The notes under the pieces are model-generated. The model did no database searches, was not told the origin of the DNA, and saw only the letters and a list, made by a program, of their open reading frames with translations. Positions 16,837-25,530 of a stretch of DNA of 64,000 nt are shown here, piece after piece; positions within the stretch are counted from its first letter, which is position 1; each line of letters opens with the position of its first letter. Source of the DNA: Sanyastnella coralliicola (lineage in GTDB: Bacteria > Bacteroidota > Bacteroidia > Flavobacteriales_D > Sanyastnellaceae); contig NZ_CP132543.1 of NCBI RefSeq assembly GCF_030845195.1, positions 2,993,501-3,057,500 of the forward strand, written 5' to 3'. The translations under genes were made by a program, and so were the position numbers.

Positions 16837-19451
16837 GGTTGACTCTTGGAGATGATAACTCTTTGGGCGTTCGAACGCCCATCTACCCTTACAAGATAAA
16901 CACCTTGTTCGTAAGCCGAAGCATCGAATGTCGCCCTTCCGTTTTGAAGTTGCCCTTGCAACACCACCCTTCCAGATAGATCGTACATGATAAAACTGCT
17001 GTTCACCGCTTCCGCGCTAGCGATAGTCAACTGACCTGAAGTAGGGTTTGGATAGAGCGAAACCTCCATGACCGTTATCTCAGCAGATTCCACATTCAAC
17101 GGGTTCTGAAGCCACTCACAGTTGAAATTCTGCGCATCAAAGAATTGGTTCACAGCGTCAACTCGTTCATCAAGAACCATGATTTCGTTCCATTGCTCAT
17201 CTGTCTCAGGGAAAGCAGTGACATAGGCGTAATCAAGGCAGAACGTCTCACCATTAGCGAAGTCAAATGGGGCTATAGAGCCAAGAATTCGCCGGTCTGC
17301 TGGAGGGTTTCCAGCAGTAATCTCGTTCCAATCATCTGATTCGGCCTCCCATGGGAAATCAGGAAACATAAAATCTGTGGGATTGTCAGGATCTGCTCCT
17401 GATACCTCATAAGCTCCATCACCTCCAAAGAGCAACTGCTGGCCGTTTTTCCAGATTCCGTTCAAGTATTGAAAGTAATCTAGAGCAGTGCTAGGATCAC
17501 CGTTAATTGGGTTACCACCATTGTTATAATACAAGGATTTATGTAGGTCCTGACTTAGGAAAGCAGTCGCCTGAGCAGGCACTTCATTTCCATAGCCAGG
17601 TGAAGAGGTAGAAGGTTCATCGTTAGGATCTCCATTGTATCCATAGACATAATTACCTTCTGGGGATGTGCCTACAAAATCATCTACCGGTGTTCCAATA
17701 TCATGATCGTTGAAAATACCAATGGTAAAATCCTCATAGTCACGACCTGACATGTTCCTGAACTCTGTGTTCACAAAAGTGGTGTATGCTACATTCGGGT
17801 CTTCAGAATCAAAAGAGTAAAATTCCGTAATCAACTCTATTCCGGCTTTTTCATCGGCGTTGCCGAATCGCTGGTCGCTATGAATTAAGAAGACACTTTG
17901 ATCACCACGAATTAACGGATAATCGCCATCCATCGGCTCATACCATCCATCACTATCTACATCAACGAAAGGCAGTAAGTGCTCAGATTCTCCGAATTCA
18001 ACACGTCCGTTACCCGGGTATGACATTATAGCTCCAAGTGGCTGATATCCATTGTCATTCACGTGTTGAATGTGATACTCAATTTCTTCTTGAGTTACTG
18101 ACCAAATGCCAAAGTATCGCTCTAAATACTCTACATCATAGCTGTCTGAAATAGGCCCGTACGAGACCTTTATATCATCCTCACCATCGATATTGATAAA
18201 CTTGGATGCACACAAGAACAATTCATCTTCGTTCAGCCCTCCATACCACAAACCGCTGGAGAAAATCGTAGACACCGGATTTTCGAATGCAAGACCATTA
18301 TTCACTAAAGTCTCATAACCCGCCAAACTCCAAAATTTCTGAAAGTGAGCTGATTGGAAACTCAGGTATGGACTTAAAACACCATTGTCTAATCGCAACG
18401 TGGCAGCGCGATGAGGATCATGAACATACAAGGTCGATCGATATCCCAAATCCGTTTCAGACTGGTGGTATCCTGAGAAGAAAAGCCGTCCTTCGAAAAT
18501 CTGAGCACTTTGGATACTCATTGGCATAAAGTCTTCGATGCTTTCACCCGAGACAATGATGCTCCCTTCACTTTCTTCATGTGAACTTAAAATGAGCTGA
18601 TCCCCAACTTGAATCATTCGCCCCCAATTTGGAGCAAGACCTGTGTCACCAAGGAAAGGTTGAAAACCATCATCCGTGACAATTGCCGTCCCATTGAGTT
18701 CGGTTGTTCCGTCTCCATTCGACATAAACTGACCGCAAACGACCAGGTTTCCGTTGTAGACCTCCAATCCTTCGACACCATCAGAAAGTCCTGTACCTAT
18801 GGGAACCCATTCCTCTTCTACGAGCTTCATCACTTGGCTCTCTGCTCCAAAGCTCATTGTGATATAGAGTTCGTCTTGGAAAACCTCAATGTGTTCTACA
18901 GAATCATCGATGAGTTGATCTCCAACCGGAACCCATGCTTCTCCATCGTATTTGTATACATAGTTGCCTTCGACACCATTAAACACATCAAACCTACCCA
19001 CGACGAATAATTCTCCATTAAACAAGACGGCGTCGAGTAATCGGTCATCGGTATTCGCGTCCAAATCAATCCAATCTCCGTTCAATCGCTGGAGCACCTC
19101 TCCTGAGCCATTGAACCTCCCAATGAGGTAAATAACATCTTGCTCCTCAATAATCTTATAAACCCGGGAAGTCGACTCTGTATCCGTTGTAAATGGGCAG
19201 TCAAGAGGCGCATAATCCACTCCGTCCCATACCCAAAGTGATGAATATATTCCCTGATAGGATGTCCATCTAGTGGCTAACCAAAGGTCACCATCAACTT
19301 CTTCTAAATCGAAAGAACCTAGCGAGTTATTGACATGTGGCCCGTGATCTATTTGATTAATATCTGCACCCTCCGGCAACACCGGCATAGCGCGTTGCGC
19401 AGATAAAACAATGGGGTACGACAATAGGAAAATGAATAGAAGTCTCTTCAT
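16833..19451 (-). CDS. T9SS-exported cell-surface protein with beta-propeller-like N-half, paralogue B
   Basis: 872 residues from the ATG at 19451, which starts a clean signal peptide (MKRLLFIFLLSYPIVLSAQ); an upstream in-frame ATG at 19466 adds METTA. Same design as paralogue A: propeller-like repeats (ELYITMSF, NLVVCGQFMSNG), the DVDSDGWYEPMDGDYPLIRGDQ motif near the middle and a type A T9SS sorting domain with VSLYPNPTSG. Alignable over its whole length with paralogue A, so a tandem duplication. The stop overlaps the start of A by 4 bases. Substrate or ligand unknown. Confidence 0.84.
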   Translation of the reverse strand: MKRLLFIFLLSYPIVLSAQRAMPVLPEGADINQIDHGPHVNNSLGSFDLEEVDGDLWLATRWTSYQGIYSSLWVWDGVDYAPLDCPFTTDTESTSRVYKIIEEQDVIYLIGRFNGSGEVLQRLNGDWIDLDANTDDRLLDAVLFNGELFVVGRFDVFNGVEGNYVYKYDGEAWVPVGDQLIDDSVEHIEVFQDELYITMSFGAESQVMKLVEEEWVPIGTGLSDGVEGLEVYNGNLVVCGQFMSNGDGTTELNGTAIVTDDGFQPFLGDTGLAPNWGRMIQVGDQLILSSHEESEGSIIVSGESIEDFMPMSIQSAQIFEGRLFFSGYHQSETDLGYRSTLYVHDPHRAATLRLDNGVLSPYLSFQSAHFQKFWSLAGYETLVNNGLAFENPVSTIFSSGLWYGGLNEDELFLCASKFINIDGEDDIKVSYGPISDSYDVEYLERYFGIWSVTQEEIEYHIQHVNDNGYQPLGAIMSYPGNGRVEFGESEHLLPFVDVDSDGWYEPMDGDYPLIRGDQSVFLIHSDQRFGNADEKAGIELITEFYSFDSEDPNVAYTTFVNTEFRNMSGRDYEDFTIGIFNDHDIGTPVDDFVGTSPEGNYVYGYNGDPNDEPSTSSPGYGNEVPAQATAFLSQDLHKSLYYNNGGNPINGDPSTALDYFQYLNGIWKNGQQLLFGGDGAYEVSGADPDNPTDFMFPDFPWEAESDDWNEITAGNPPADRRILGSIAPFDFANGETFCLDYAYVTAFPETDEQWNEIMVLDERVDAVNQFFDAQNFNCEWLQNPLNVESAEITVMEVSLYPNPTSGQLTIASAEAVNSSFIMYDLSGRVVLQGQLQNGRATFDASAYEQGVYLVRVDGRSNAQRVIISKSQP
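17010..17022 (+). repeat. Dispersed word TTCCGCGCTAGCG, copy 7
   Basis: Exact copy in paralogue B at the position equivalent to copy 6, read as Ala-Ser-Ala-Glu. The two are homologous by gene duplication and are not independent. Confidence 0.85.
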
Positions 19452-19538
19452 AGCTGTAGTTTCCATTTAAACTACAACCGTTTTTACACCGGTGCTAATT
19501 ACTGGGGTTCAATAAGATTGATAAATCTACAGGTCTAA

Positions 19539-20765
19539 TCAAAGAAACTTACACGTCAACAAAGCCGTGTCATCTACAAACGGCTCATCACCGCGGAAGT
19601 CATTGAAAGACTTCAAAATATGGACGTTCACCAATTCCGCGTTAGCGTTGATATGCTCACGACCTAAAGTGGTCAAACGCTCAATTCCGAACTCTTCTTG
19701 CGCACTGTTTTCTTGCTCTACCAAGCCATCTGTGTAACAGATCACCATCGAACCGGGATCTAGAGTTAACTGTCCCTCTTGAATGCGCGGAATCTCTTCG
19801 AACATCCCCAATCCAATAGATCCCAGCGAAAGCTGTTCTGCTTGTCCGTTCGGGTGGATCAACACAGGTGGGTTATGACCACAATTGATGTAATTCAACT
19901 TGCGGGTCGTACGATCGAAGGTCCCGATAAACAGAGTAATGTACTTCTCGCCCATGGCGCTCGACATCACACGCTCATTCAGGTTGTGAACGACCTCTTG
20001 CAAGCCAAGATCCATGTACTTGAAAATGGCCATGAGGTAGGCCTGGAAGTTCGACATCAAAAAGGCTGCACTCACTCCTTTTCCAGACACATCAGCGGTA
20101 CAGAACATCACACGACCATCTTTCAATTCAATGAAGTCGTAATAATCTCCTCCCACCTGCTGGTGAGGTTTGTACACCGCAGACACATCGAAGTGCTCGT
20201 CTTGAGGCAAACTATTAGGCACCAACAAACTCTGCATTTCTGCCGCGAGCTCTAACTCCTTGCTGATTCGCGCTTGACGCAGGTTTTCCTCAGCCAAACG
20301 CTTGTTCTGAATCGCAACCAAGACCACATTGGTAATGGTCTGAATGAACTTCATGTGCTTGATGACCGGACTGGTCCCCACCTTGTCTTCTTCCTTATCT
20401 CCTACCAAGATGTAAGCAATAGGAATATCATCGTTGGTCACGGGAATCACGACATCAAACGACTCCGTTCCTCCACGGGCCAATCCGAATGTCATTCCAC
20501 TGGTCGACTGAAATGCTGCGGTATCTTCTACATCAGGTGGATCACCTTCGACACCGAATTGCAGAATTGCATGCCACTTGCCTTGATGCGCATAGAGCAC
20601 CAATTTCTCAATGCCAAGATCTTTCTCTAGGATACGACGATAAAGGTCGAGCAATACATCAACCGTGCAGTTGCTGTTGATCGTGTGTGTGATCTCCAAC
20701 AACGCGTCTACCTTGAAATCTTTTAATTGAAGTCGCTTATTTCGCGATCTGCTTTTTTCAGCCAT
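19539..20765 (-). CDS. PP2C-type serine/threonine phosphatase, SpoIIE/RsbU family
   Basis: 408 residues, soluble. The N-terminal half (about 20-165) looks like a GAF sensor domain. A helix follows (AEENLRQARISKELELAAEMQ), then the SpoIIE catalytic domain: HQQVGGDYYDFIEL, FCTADVSGKGVSAAFLMSN, INCGHNPPVLI and VICYTDGLVEQENSAQEEFG, with Asp residues that bind the two metals. Such proteins dephosphorylate anti-anti-sigma proteins in partner-switch pathways, but no partner gene is here. A TAACTTCG box is at 20776-20783. Dispersed word at 19635. Confidence 0.9.
   Translation of the reverse strand: MAEKSRSRNKRLQLKDFKVDALLEITHTINSNCTVDVLLDLYRRILEKDLGIEKLVLYAHQGKWHAILQFGVEGDPPDVEDTAAFQSTSGMTFGLARGGTESFDVVIPVTNDDIPIAYILVGDKEEDKVGTSPVIKHMKFIQTITNVVLVAIQNKRLAEENLRQARISKELELAAEMQSLLVPNSLPQDEHFDVSAVYKPHQQVGGDYYDFIELKDGRVMFCTADVSGKGVSAAFLMSNFQAYLMAIFKYMDLGLQEVVHNLNERVMSSAMGEKYITLFIGTFDRTTRKLNYINCGHNPPVLIHPNGQAEQLSLGSIGLGMFEEIPRIQEGQLTLDPGSMVICYTDGLVEQENSAQEEFGIERLTTLGREHINANAELVNVHILKSFNDFRGDEPFVDDTALLTCKFL
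19635..19647 (+). repeat. Dispersed word TTCCGCGTTAGCG, copy 8
   Basis: Exact copy in the phosphatase gene, read as Ala-Asn-Ala-Glu. Confidence 0.85.
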
Positions 20766-20775
20766 AGTACTGCAC

Positions 20776-20783
20776 CGAAGTTA
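20776..20783 (-). promoter_or_regulatory. -7 box of the PP2C gene (TAACTTCG)
   Basis: TAnnTTCG on the minus strand, 10 bases before the ATG at 20765. It overlaps the stop codon of lpxD, so the phosphatase may be expressed apart from lpxD. Confidence 0.35.
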
Positions 20784-21710
20784 GCGCAATTTCTTCACGA
20801 GTTCAGGGATCTTTCTGATCATCGCCAACTCTCTGAATTTGTGGCGAGCTTCCTCCGCCGGACTACCAAAATAGGTCACTCCGCCTTCGAGGTCTTTGGT
20901 TACTCCACTCTGTCCGAGAACAACCGCACCCTTGCCTATCGTAAGATCGCTAGGTACTCCTACTTGTCCCCAAAGTGTTACCTCATCCTCTATCTGAACA
21001 CATCCAGCAATTCCCACCTGAGCGGCGAACAGACAATGCTGTCCTACCAAGGTATCATGACCGATGTGTACTTGATTATCGAGTTTTGAACCACTTCCTA
21101 CGCGGGTCACAGCTGAAACGCCTCGGTCAATGGTACATAGCGCACCAATTTCAACCTTGTCTCCGAGCTCTACTCCACCGCAGGTGTGCATCTTGTCATA
21201 TCCTTCTGGACGACGCTTGTAGTAAAATGCATCACCCCCGATGACGGTATTTGCATGGATGATGCAATCGTCTCCGATAACGACATCGTTGCTAATGACT
21301 ACCCCTGCTCCAATCACCGTTCGTTCGCCAATCACAACACGTTCTCCAATCACAGCCGTGCTATGAATCTGCGCAGAAGCAGCGATGGCTTGTTGCTTAC
21401 CGCGAAGGTCAGTAGAGAAGTTGTTCGGACGATAATGACGTGCGAGCTTGTTGTAGTCACGGAAAGGGTCGTCTGAGATCAGCAACCCCTTTCCTTCAGG
21501 CACTTCCACCTCCTTATTGATGAGCACGGTAGTTGCGGCGCATTCCAAGGCTTTGTCGTAATACTTCGGATGGTCTACAAAGACCAAGTCTCCCTTTTCT
21601 ACGCGGTGAATTTCATTCAAGCCTGTGACTTGATGATCAGGATCACCGAGAAAGGAAAGCCCAAGTAGCTGAGCCAGCTCCTCAAGACGAATTGCTTCGG
21701 GAAATTGCAT
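20781..21710 (-). CDS. lpxD: UDP-3-O-acylglucosamine N-acyltransferase
   Basis: Lipid A synthesis: N-acylates UDP-3-O-acyl-glucosamine in the cytosol. 309 residues against 341 in E. coli. An N-terminal uridine-binding domain (1-100) precedes a left-handed beta-helix of hexapeptide repeats (IGERVVIGERTVIGAGVVIS, VIGDDCIIHANTVIGGDAFY). The catalytic histidine is H218 in VHIGHDTLVGQH, matching H239 of E. coli. Two bases separate its start from the efp stop, a gene order seen in other Bacteroidota, where lpxA/lpxC-fabZ lie further along. Bacteroidota carry more than one lpxD-like gene, so this may be the second copy. Confidence 0.9.
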   Translation of the reverse strand: MQFPEAIRLEELAQLLGLSFLGDPDHQVTGLNEIHRVEKGDLVFVDHPKYYDKALECAATTVLINKEVEVPEGKGLLISDDPFRDYNKLARHYRPNNFSTDLRGKQQAIAASAQIHSTAVIGERVVIGERTVIGAGVVISNDVVIGDDCIIHANTVIGGDAFYYKRRPEGYDKMHTCGGVELGDKVEIGALCTIDRGVSAVTRVGSGSKLDNQVHIGHDTLVGQHCLFAAQVGIAGCVQIEDEVTLWGQVGVPSDLTIGKGAVVLGQSGVTKDLEGGVTYFGSPAEEARHKFRELAMIRKIPELVKKLR

Positions 21711-21712
21711 GC

Positions 21713-22279
21713 TTACTTTTTCACGCGCTCGGTGTACTCACCTGTGCGCGTATCCACTTTGATCCAATCACCAGTGTCAACAAACAAAGGCACGCGTACC
21801 TCAACACCTGTATCAGTAGTAGCCGGCTTTAATGTGTTTGTTGCAGTATCTCCTTTGATTCCAGGCTCTGTGTATGTAATCTCCGTTTCAATGTGTGAAG
21901 GTAGATCACAAGAAAGCACTGACTCCTCTTCTGCGTGGAACATTACCTGACAGATCAAACCGTCTTTCAAGAACTGAGGAGCGTTGATTTGGTGCTTCGC
22001 AATCTGCACTTGCTCGTATGTCTCATTGTTCATGAAGTGGTAACCCATTTCATCGTTGTAGAGGTACTGGTAATTACGTGTTTCGATTCGCACCGGTTCG
22101 ATCTTCGCACTCGCGTTGAAGGTGTTGTCAACCACTTTTCCGTTGTTGAGGTTCTTCAATTTCGTGCGGACGAACGCCGCTCCTTTTCCTGGTTTAACGT
22201 GTAGAAATTCTACTACTACCCATAGATCGCCGTTGTGCTTAATGCACAATCCGTTGCGGAATTCAGATGTATTTGCCAT
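21713..22279 (-). CDS. efp: Elongation factor P
   Basis: Relieves ribosome stalling at polyproline. 188 residues, the family length, from the ATG at 22279 ([10 protein letters not shown]). A longer frame starting at 22357 would run upstream of the promoter at 22302-22309 and overlap the next gene, so it is rejected. The KOW-like N-domain carries the tip lysine K32 in [10 protein letters not shown], which corresponds to the modified K34 of E. coli. C-terminal OB domain with [20 protein letters not shown] is complete. Co-directional with lpxD. Confidence 0.96.
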   Translation of the reverse strand: MANTSEFRNGLCIKHNGDLWVVVEFLHVKPGKGAAFVRTKLKNLNNGKVVDNTFNASAKIEPVRIETRNYQYLYNDEMGYHFMNNETYEQVQIAKHQINAPQFLKDGLICQVMFHAEEESVLSCDLPSHIETEITYTEPGIKGDTATNTLKPATTDTGVEVRVPLFVDTGDWIKVDTRTGEYTERVKK

Positions 22280-22301
22280 CGTAATTTTCGTTGTATTCCT
22301 G

Positions 22302-22309
22302 CAAAAATA
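22302..22309 (-). promoter_or_regulatory. -7 box of efp (TATTTTTG)
   Basis: Perfect TAnnTTTG on the minus strand, 22 bases before the efp ATG. It decides the efp start at 22279 over the upstream in-frame ATG. Confidence 0.6.
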
Positions 22310-22322
22310 GAAAATCGAAGCA

Positions 22323-24422
22323 CTAGAAGCGCAGGCGCAACTGTGCTCGGAATTCACTCTTCGTATTCCCGTTGATTTCGTTCAGTCCGCTATTGATGAC
22401 ATCGCGGTCTGTGTACAACCACTGCGCATAGCGCAACCAGAGCTCCACGCCTTTCTTAATGCGGATTTTACTAATCGCGTAGAATCGCGAGCCCCTGTTG
22501 AAATAGGCAGGAATGCTGAAGAAGTAGAGTACGTCGTTCTCATAGGCGTACAAACGCGCATTGTAAGAATCAGTATCGAACAATGCATAACGCAAGGTCA
22601 GGTTGGCCGGGAACATCACCTTTCGGAAGACGATATCTTGATACAATAAGAATCCATTCTCGGCCGGATTTCCTTCCAATTGATAGCGCGTGAATTCAAC
22701 TCGCGTCTTCAATTTCACATTCTCATGCACCTGATATGCTGCGTGCACGCGGAAGAAATGTTGTTCCCAAGGAACCGGCTGATCAATCGGAGAATCGATG
22801 ATGTTGTTGCGGTCTTTGTTTCGCTTTCGCCAACGGACATAAAACTCACTTTTCCGACTAGGCTTATGCGTTAATTGTAGTAGGTATTCATGTCCGGATG
22901 ATGGTGCATCTACCAAGAAACTCAACCATTGCGATCTAAAGTGATCGGCGTAACCTGAGACCTTCCATTTTCTTGCTGGGGTGAACTCCATTCCTAGGTA
23001 GAGACCTTGTTCGTTAATCGGTCTGCTTCGTTCCGCGAAAGCGTTGGCATACAAGCTTTGAAAATCGCGGTCAAAGTGACGATGCAAGGCCACAATAGAG
23101 AGCTTCGGATCAAGCGCAATCAACACTCCATTCACGAATCCCACTCCTCCGTTCTGGCTCATGCTAGCTTCACCGAAGAAGTTCATGTTGCGCAGCACCA
23201 AGTTGTAATCGACACCGGCAACAAGATTCTCGTTATCGCTAAACTCAAATTGATTGTAGAGTTGAAGATTCCGCTCCAAATTCGCATCCCACTGCGAACG
23301 CATGGCAGTCAACCCAACGGAGAGCTTACGACTCTTGTAAGCTAAATTTCCTCCAATATGGCGTTCGCGAATCGCGTCTTTATCGAACAGCTCGGCGTTG
23401 GTGCGATGAAAACCACTCAACTGAAACGAGCTCACACTCACCTGCTGATCTAGACCAGTATCAGAGGTATCCGCAATCGAAACGATGTTGGCATCAATCT
23501 TCTTATCGCTGTATAAGAGCGTCAGTTCAAATTTGCCTGCGCCTAGTGTGACTGCGCTACCGCGGAAAAAGAGGTTTTCGTCTACTGCGGTATAAGGTCT
23601 AATCCCTAGCGGGGAACGCTTCGCTGAAGCTATGAATGGTGACTTACCAAATCCAAGACCTGACCACAGCGTAAGCCCTTGTCCGAATTGTGCTTGATAG
23701 TCACCGACCACTGCTTTTCGCAGCCATCCTTTGTCTTCGTAGTAGGCATGTGCACTGTAGAAATCGAAGCCGTTCTTCTGCGTTCCTTGGAAGAACTCCT
23801 CCCCAGCATCCTTCTCCGCGGTGAAACCAATACTGAGGTTGTTACGGTAACGGAATCGATAGCGCGCATAGAGTTTATCAGGTGAACCTAAGAATCGGCG
23901 GTTCGGATTCTCAGCTAGTTCTTCTTCGCTGATGGGCGCGAAGCCCTCTTGTTCTTCCAGCACGCGTGTGTAACGAAGGAATAAATCATGGCTTCCTTCT
24001 TCCAAAACGTCCTTGATAGTCCAACGCTGAAAATCTAGCGGCGCGTCTACTTTAATGAAAGGAAGCAAAAGGTAAATCGTTGTTTGATCCCAACCATCAA
24101 TCGCCTGCAATTCATAGATCTCACGAAGTGGACCATTCTTAGCAATGTGTAGCTCAAGGTTATTGATCTGCACATCCGTCAACAAGTACAATTGACGCAG
24201 ATCAGCTGCCGTTGCCTTATTCAAATTCAAGGGACGTTCGAGGTAGTAATCTAAGACATCAAAGAGGGTGGTGTAGTCAAGTTCTACTTCTTCATCCAGT
24301 CCTTCAACGATGGCTTCGATGCGCTGTTCGATCATGCGCTGTCTTACCAAAGGGTCGTCTTGTTGCGCTAACGCGGAAACGCTCACACCAAAAAACAAAA
24401 GCAGGAAAATCAACCTGATCAT
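22323..24422 (-). CDS. Outer-membrane protein with helix-hairpin-helix N-domain and beta-barrel
   Basis: 699 residues from ATG 24422, which opens the signal peptide [20 protein letters not shown]. The longer frame to 24488 only reads through a REP-like repeat. The N-terminal part contains two HhH units ([20 protein letters not shown] and [20 protein letters not shown]), as in ComEA-type DNA-binding proteins. The remainder (about 150-699) is rich in alternating strands with aromatic ends, ending in RAQLRLRF, a barrel-type C-terminus. DNA uptake or DNA binding at the cell surface is a hypothesis only. A 13-base word copy (24367) encodes the end of the signal peptide; others at 23555 and 23031 (near). 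Confidence 0.8.
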   Translation of the reverse strand: MIRLIFLLLFFGVSVSALAQQDDPLVRQRMIEQRIEAIVEGLDEEVELDYTTLFDVLDYYLERPLNLNKATAADLRQLYLLTDVQINNLELHIAKNGPLREIYELQAIDGWDQTTIYLLLPFIKVDAPLDFQRWTIKDVLEEGSHDLFLRYTRVLEEQEGFAPISEEELAENPNRRFLGSPDKLYARYRFRYRNNLSIGFTAEKDAGEEFFQGTQKNGFDFYSAHAYYEDKGWLRKAVVGDYQAQFGQGLTLWSGLGFGKSPFIASAKRSPLGIRPYTAVDENLFFRGSAVTLGAGKFELTLLYSDKKIDANIVSIADTSDTGLDQQVSVSSFQLSGFHRTNAELFDKDAIRERHIGGNLAYKSRKLSVGLTAMRSQWDANLERNLQLYNQFEFSDNENLVAGVDYNLVLRNMNFFGEASMSQNGGVGFVNGVLIALDPKLSIVALHRHFDRDFQSLYANAFAERSRPINEQGLYLGMEFTPARKWKVSGYADHFRSQWLSFLVDAPSSGHEYLLQLTHKPSRKSEFYVRWRKRNKDRNNIIDSPIDQPVPWEQHFFRVHAAYQVHENVKLKTRVEFTRYQLEGNPAENGFLLYQDIVFRKVMFPANLTLRYALFDTDSYNARLYAYENDVLYFFSIPAYFNRGSRFYAISKIRIKKGVELWLRYAQWLYTDRDVINSGLNEINGNTKSEFRAQLRLRF
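23031..23043 (+). repeat. Near copy of the dispersed word (one mismatch)
   Basis: Reads TTCCGCGAAAGCG; one change from TTCCGCGNTAGCG. Confidence 0.4.
23555..23567 (-). repeat. Dispersed word TTCCGCGGTAGCG, copy 9
   Basis: Exact copy, the only one with G at the free position. Its orientation in the gene is reverse of the main one (read as Phe-Arg-Gly-Ser-Ala). Confidence 0.8.
24367..24379 (-). repeat. Dispersed word TTCCGCGTTAGCG, copy 10
   Basis: Exact copy, reverse orientation. It encodes the end of the signal peptide (Ser-Ala-Leu-Ala-Gln). Confidence 0.85.
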
Positions 24423-24479
24423 ACTAAGCGCCAAAGGCGCACTAATCACGCTATCCGCCTGAGGCGGACTAATCATGCT
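24423..24479. repeat. Two REP-like palindromic units
   Basis: Units AGCGCCAAAGGCGCA and TCCGCCTGAGGCGGA, each followed by CTAATCA. Same family as at 56.8, 58.7, 60.5 and 62.4 kb. They separate the HhH-barrel gene from the PorV-like gene. Read through on the minus strand they extend the frame, which creates a false longer start. Confidence 0.7.
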
Positions 24480-25302
24480 ATTTCCCATGATAAGTGAAAG
24501 ATAGCTGAGGAGAATATCCTAACACCTCATTATAACCAGCCGAGATATCGAGTTGCAATGCTCCAAGACGGTAGCCTGCTCCGAATGCGAATCGAGATGG
24601 TGCCCCTGAAACTCCACCTCGGAGGAAGAGATTTTCAATCAGCTCGTACTCCAACCCAATCGCCAACGACGGATCGTAATCGATGTGCTTTCTCACCTCT
24701 CCACGAATAGCCACCCTTTCTGAGAAAAGGTAACTCGCTCCTGCTCGCAACACCACCGGCAAACGTTCATCATTAAACTCAGCCAATGCAGCACGCACAG
24801 GGTTAAACACGTGGAAAGCGATTTCAATTTTCTCAGAAGCTTGGTAGATCGCTCCTCCTTGAAATGTGAATGAAGAAGAACTCCCATAGCTCCCTCCAAG
24901 AAAGATTCCGATGTAATCAAACTGGACGCCAACATCCAGCTTCTCCCCCAAGGTTCTCGCATAAGCCAATCCCACTCGCTGCTCACGATAAGCCGTATAA
25001 CCGTATCGTACGTATGATAGCCCGAACACGCCACCTGCCGCTGGAATGGCCGCACCGAAACCGGCAGTACTCAATTCTTGAAGTGAAAATCTCGATTGAT
25101 AAAAGGCCCCACCACCAATAGATTCCATACGCGCAATACCCGCTTGGTTATGGAATAGAGACCACGTTCCATCCATGGTCACCGTAGCATTTCCCATTCC
25201 CTGTGCACGTGCACCGTACTCAAGGGGCTCACCACTGCTCTGTGCGAAAGACATCACATTGAACAGACAAAAAACAAGGGTTAAGGCTAGGGCGTTTTTC
25301 AT
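24478..25302 (-). CDS. PorV/PorQ-like outer-membrane beta-barrel protein
   Basis: 274 residues with signal peptide (MSFAQ end at about 21). EYGARAQGMGNATVTMDGTWSLFHNQAGIA is the classic N-terminus of the PorV/FadL-like family, where an N-terminal segment plugs the barrel; the rest is about 14 amphipathic strands with glycine-aromatic turns and ends in QLSFTYHGK. In T9SS, PorV and PorQ are such proteins, but I cannot say whether this one is part of the machinery or a general porin-like paralogue. TATCTTCG box at 25309-25316. Confidence 0.75.
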   Translation of the reverse strand: MKNALALTLVFCLFNVMSFAQSSGEPLEYGARAQGMGNATVTMDGTWSLFHNQAGIARMESIGGGAFYQSRFSLQELSTAGFGAAIPAAGGVFGLSYVRYGYTAYREQRVGLAYARTLGEKLDVGVQFDYIGIFLGGSYGSSSSFTFQGGAIYQASEKIEIAFHVFNPVRAALAEFNDERLPVVLRAGASYLFSERVAIRGEVRKHIDYDPSLAIGLEYELIENLFLRGGVSGAPSRFAFGAGYRLGALQLDISAGYNEVLGYSPQLSFTYHGK

Positions 25303-25308
25303 CGTTCA

Positions 25309-25316
25309 CGAAGATA
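25309..25316 (-). promoter_or_regulatory. -7 box of the PorV-like gene (TATCTTCG)
   Basis: TAnnTTCG on the minus strand, 6 bases from the ATG at 25302. Confidence 0.4.
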
Positions 25317-25376
25317 AGTTCTTCCTGTGGAAATCGACATATCGATAAACAAGAATCGATAACTAGGTGCTTACGT

Positions 25377-25524
25377 GTGGTGCGTAGTTCGTGGTTCGTG
25401 GTTCGTGGTTCAAACCTATTCCATTCCACGTTCCGCAATCCGCGATCCACTTTTATGGAATTCATCAACCAAGTGCATCTAATCAACAAACCCCACGAAC
25501 CACGCACTACGAACCACCAACCAA
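25377..25524. repeat. Long imperfect palindrome of GTTCGTGG units
   Basis: Left arm repeats TTCGTGG three times from about 25389; right arm (about 25490-25524) repeats its complement CCACGAACC and CTACGAACC. Between them are CCATTCCACG and CCGCAATCCGCGATCC units. Read as RNA it would fold into a long hairpin in the leader of the 25531 gene. The unit family recurs at 27.1, 32.6-32.8 and 56.8 kb. Confidence 0.65.
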
Positions 25525-25530
25525 CCACAG

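Noticed and set aside
22280-22357. N-terminal extension of EF-P
   Set aside because: It would run upstream of the promoter box at 22302-22309 and overlap the neighbour; the 188-residue form matches the family.
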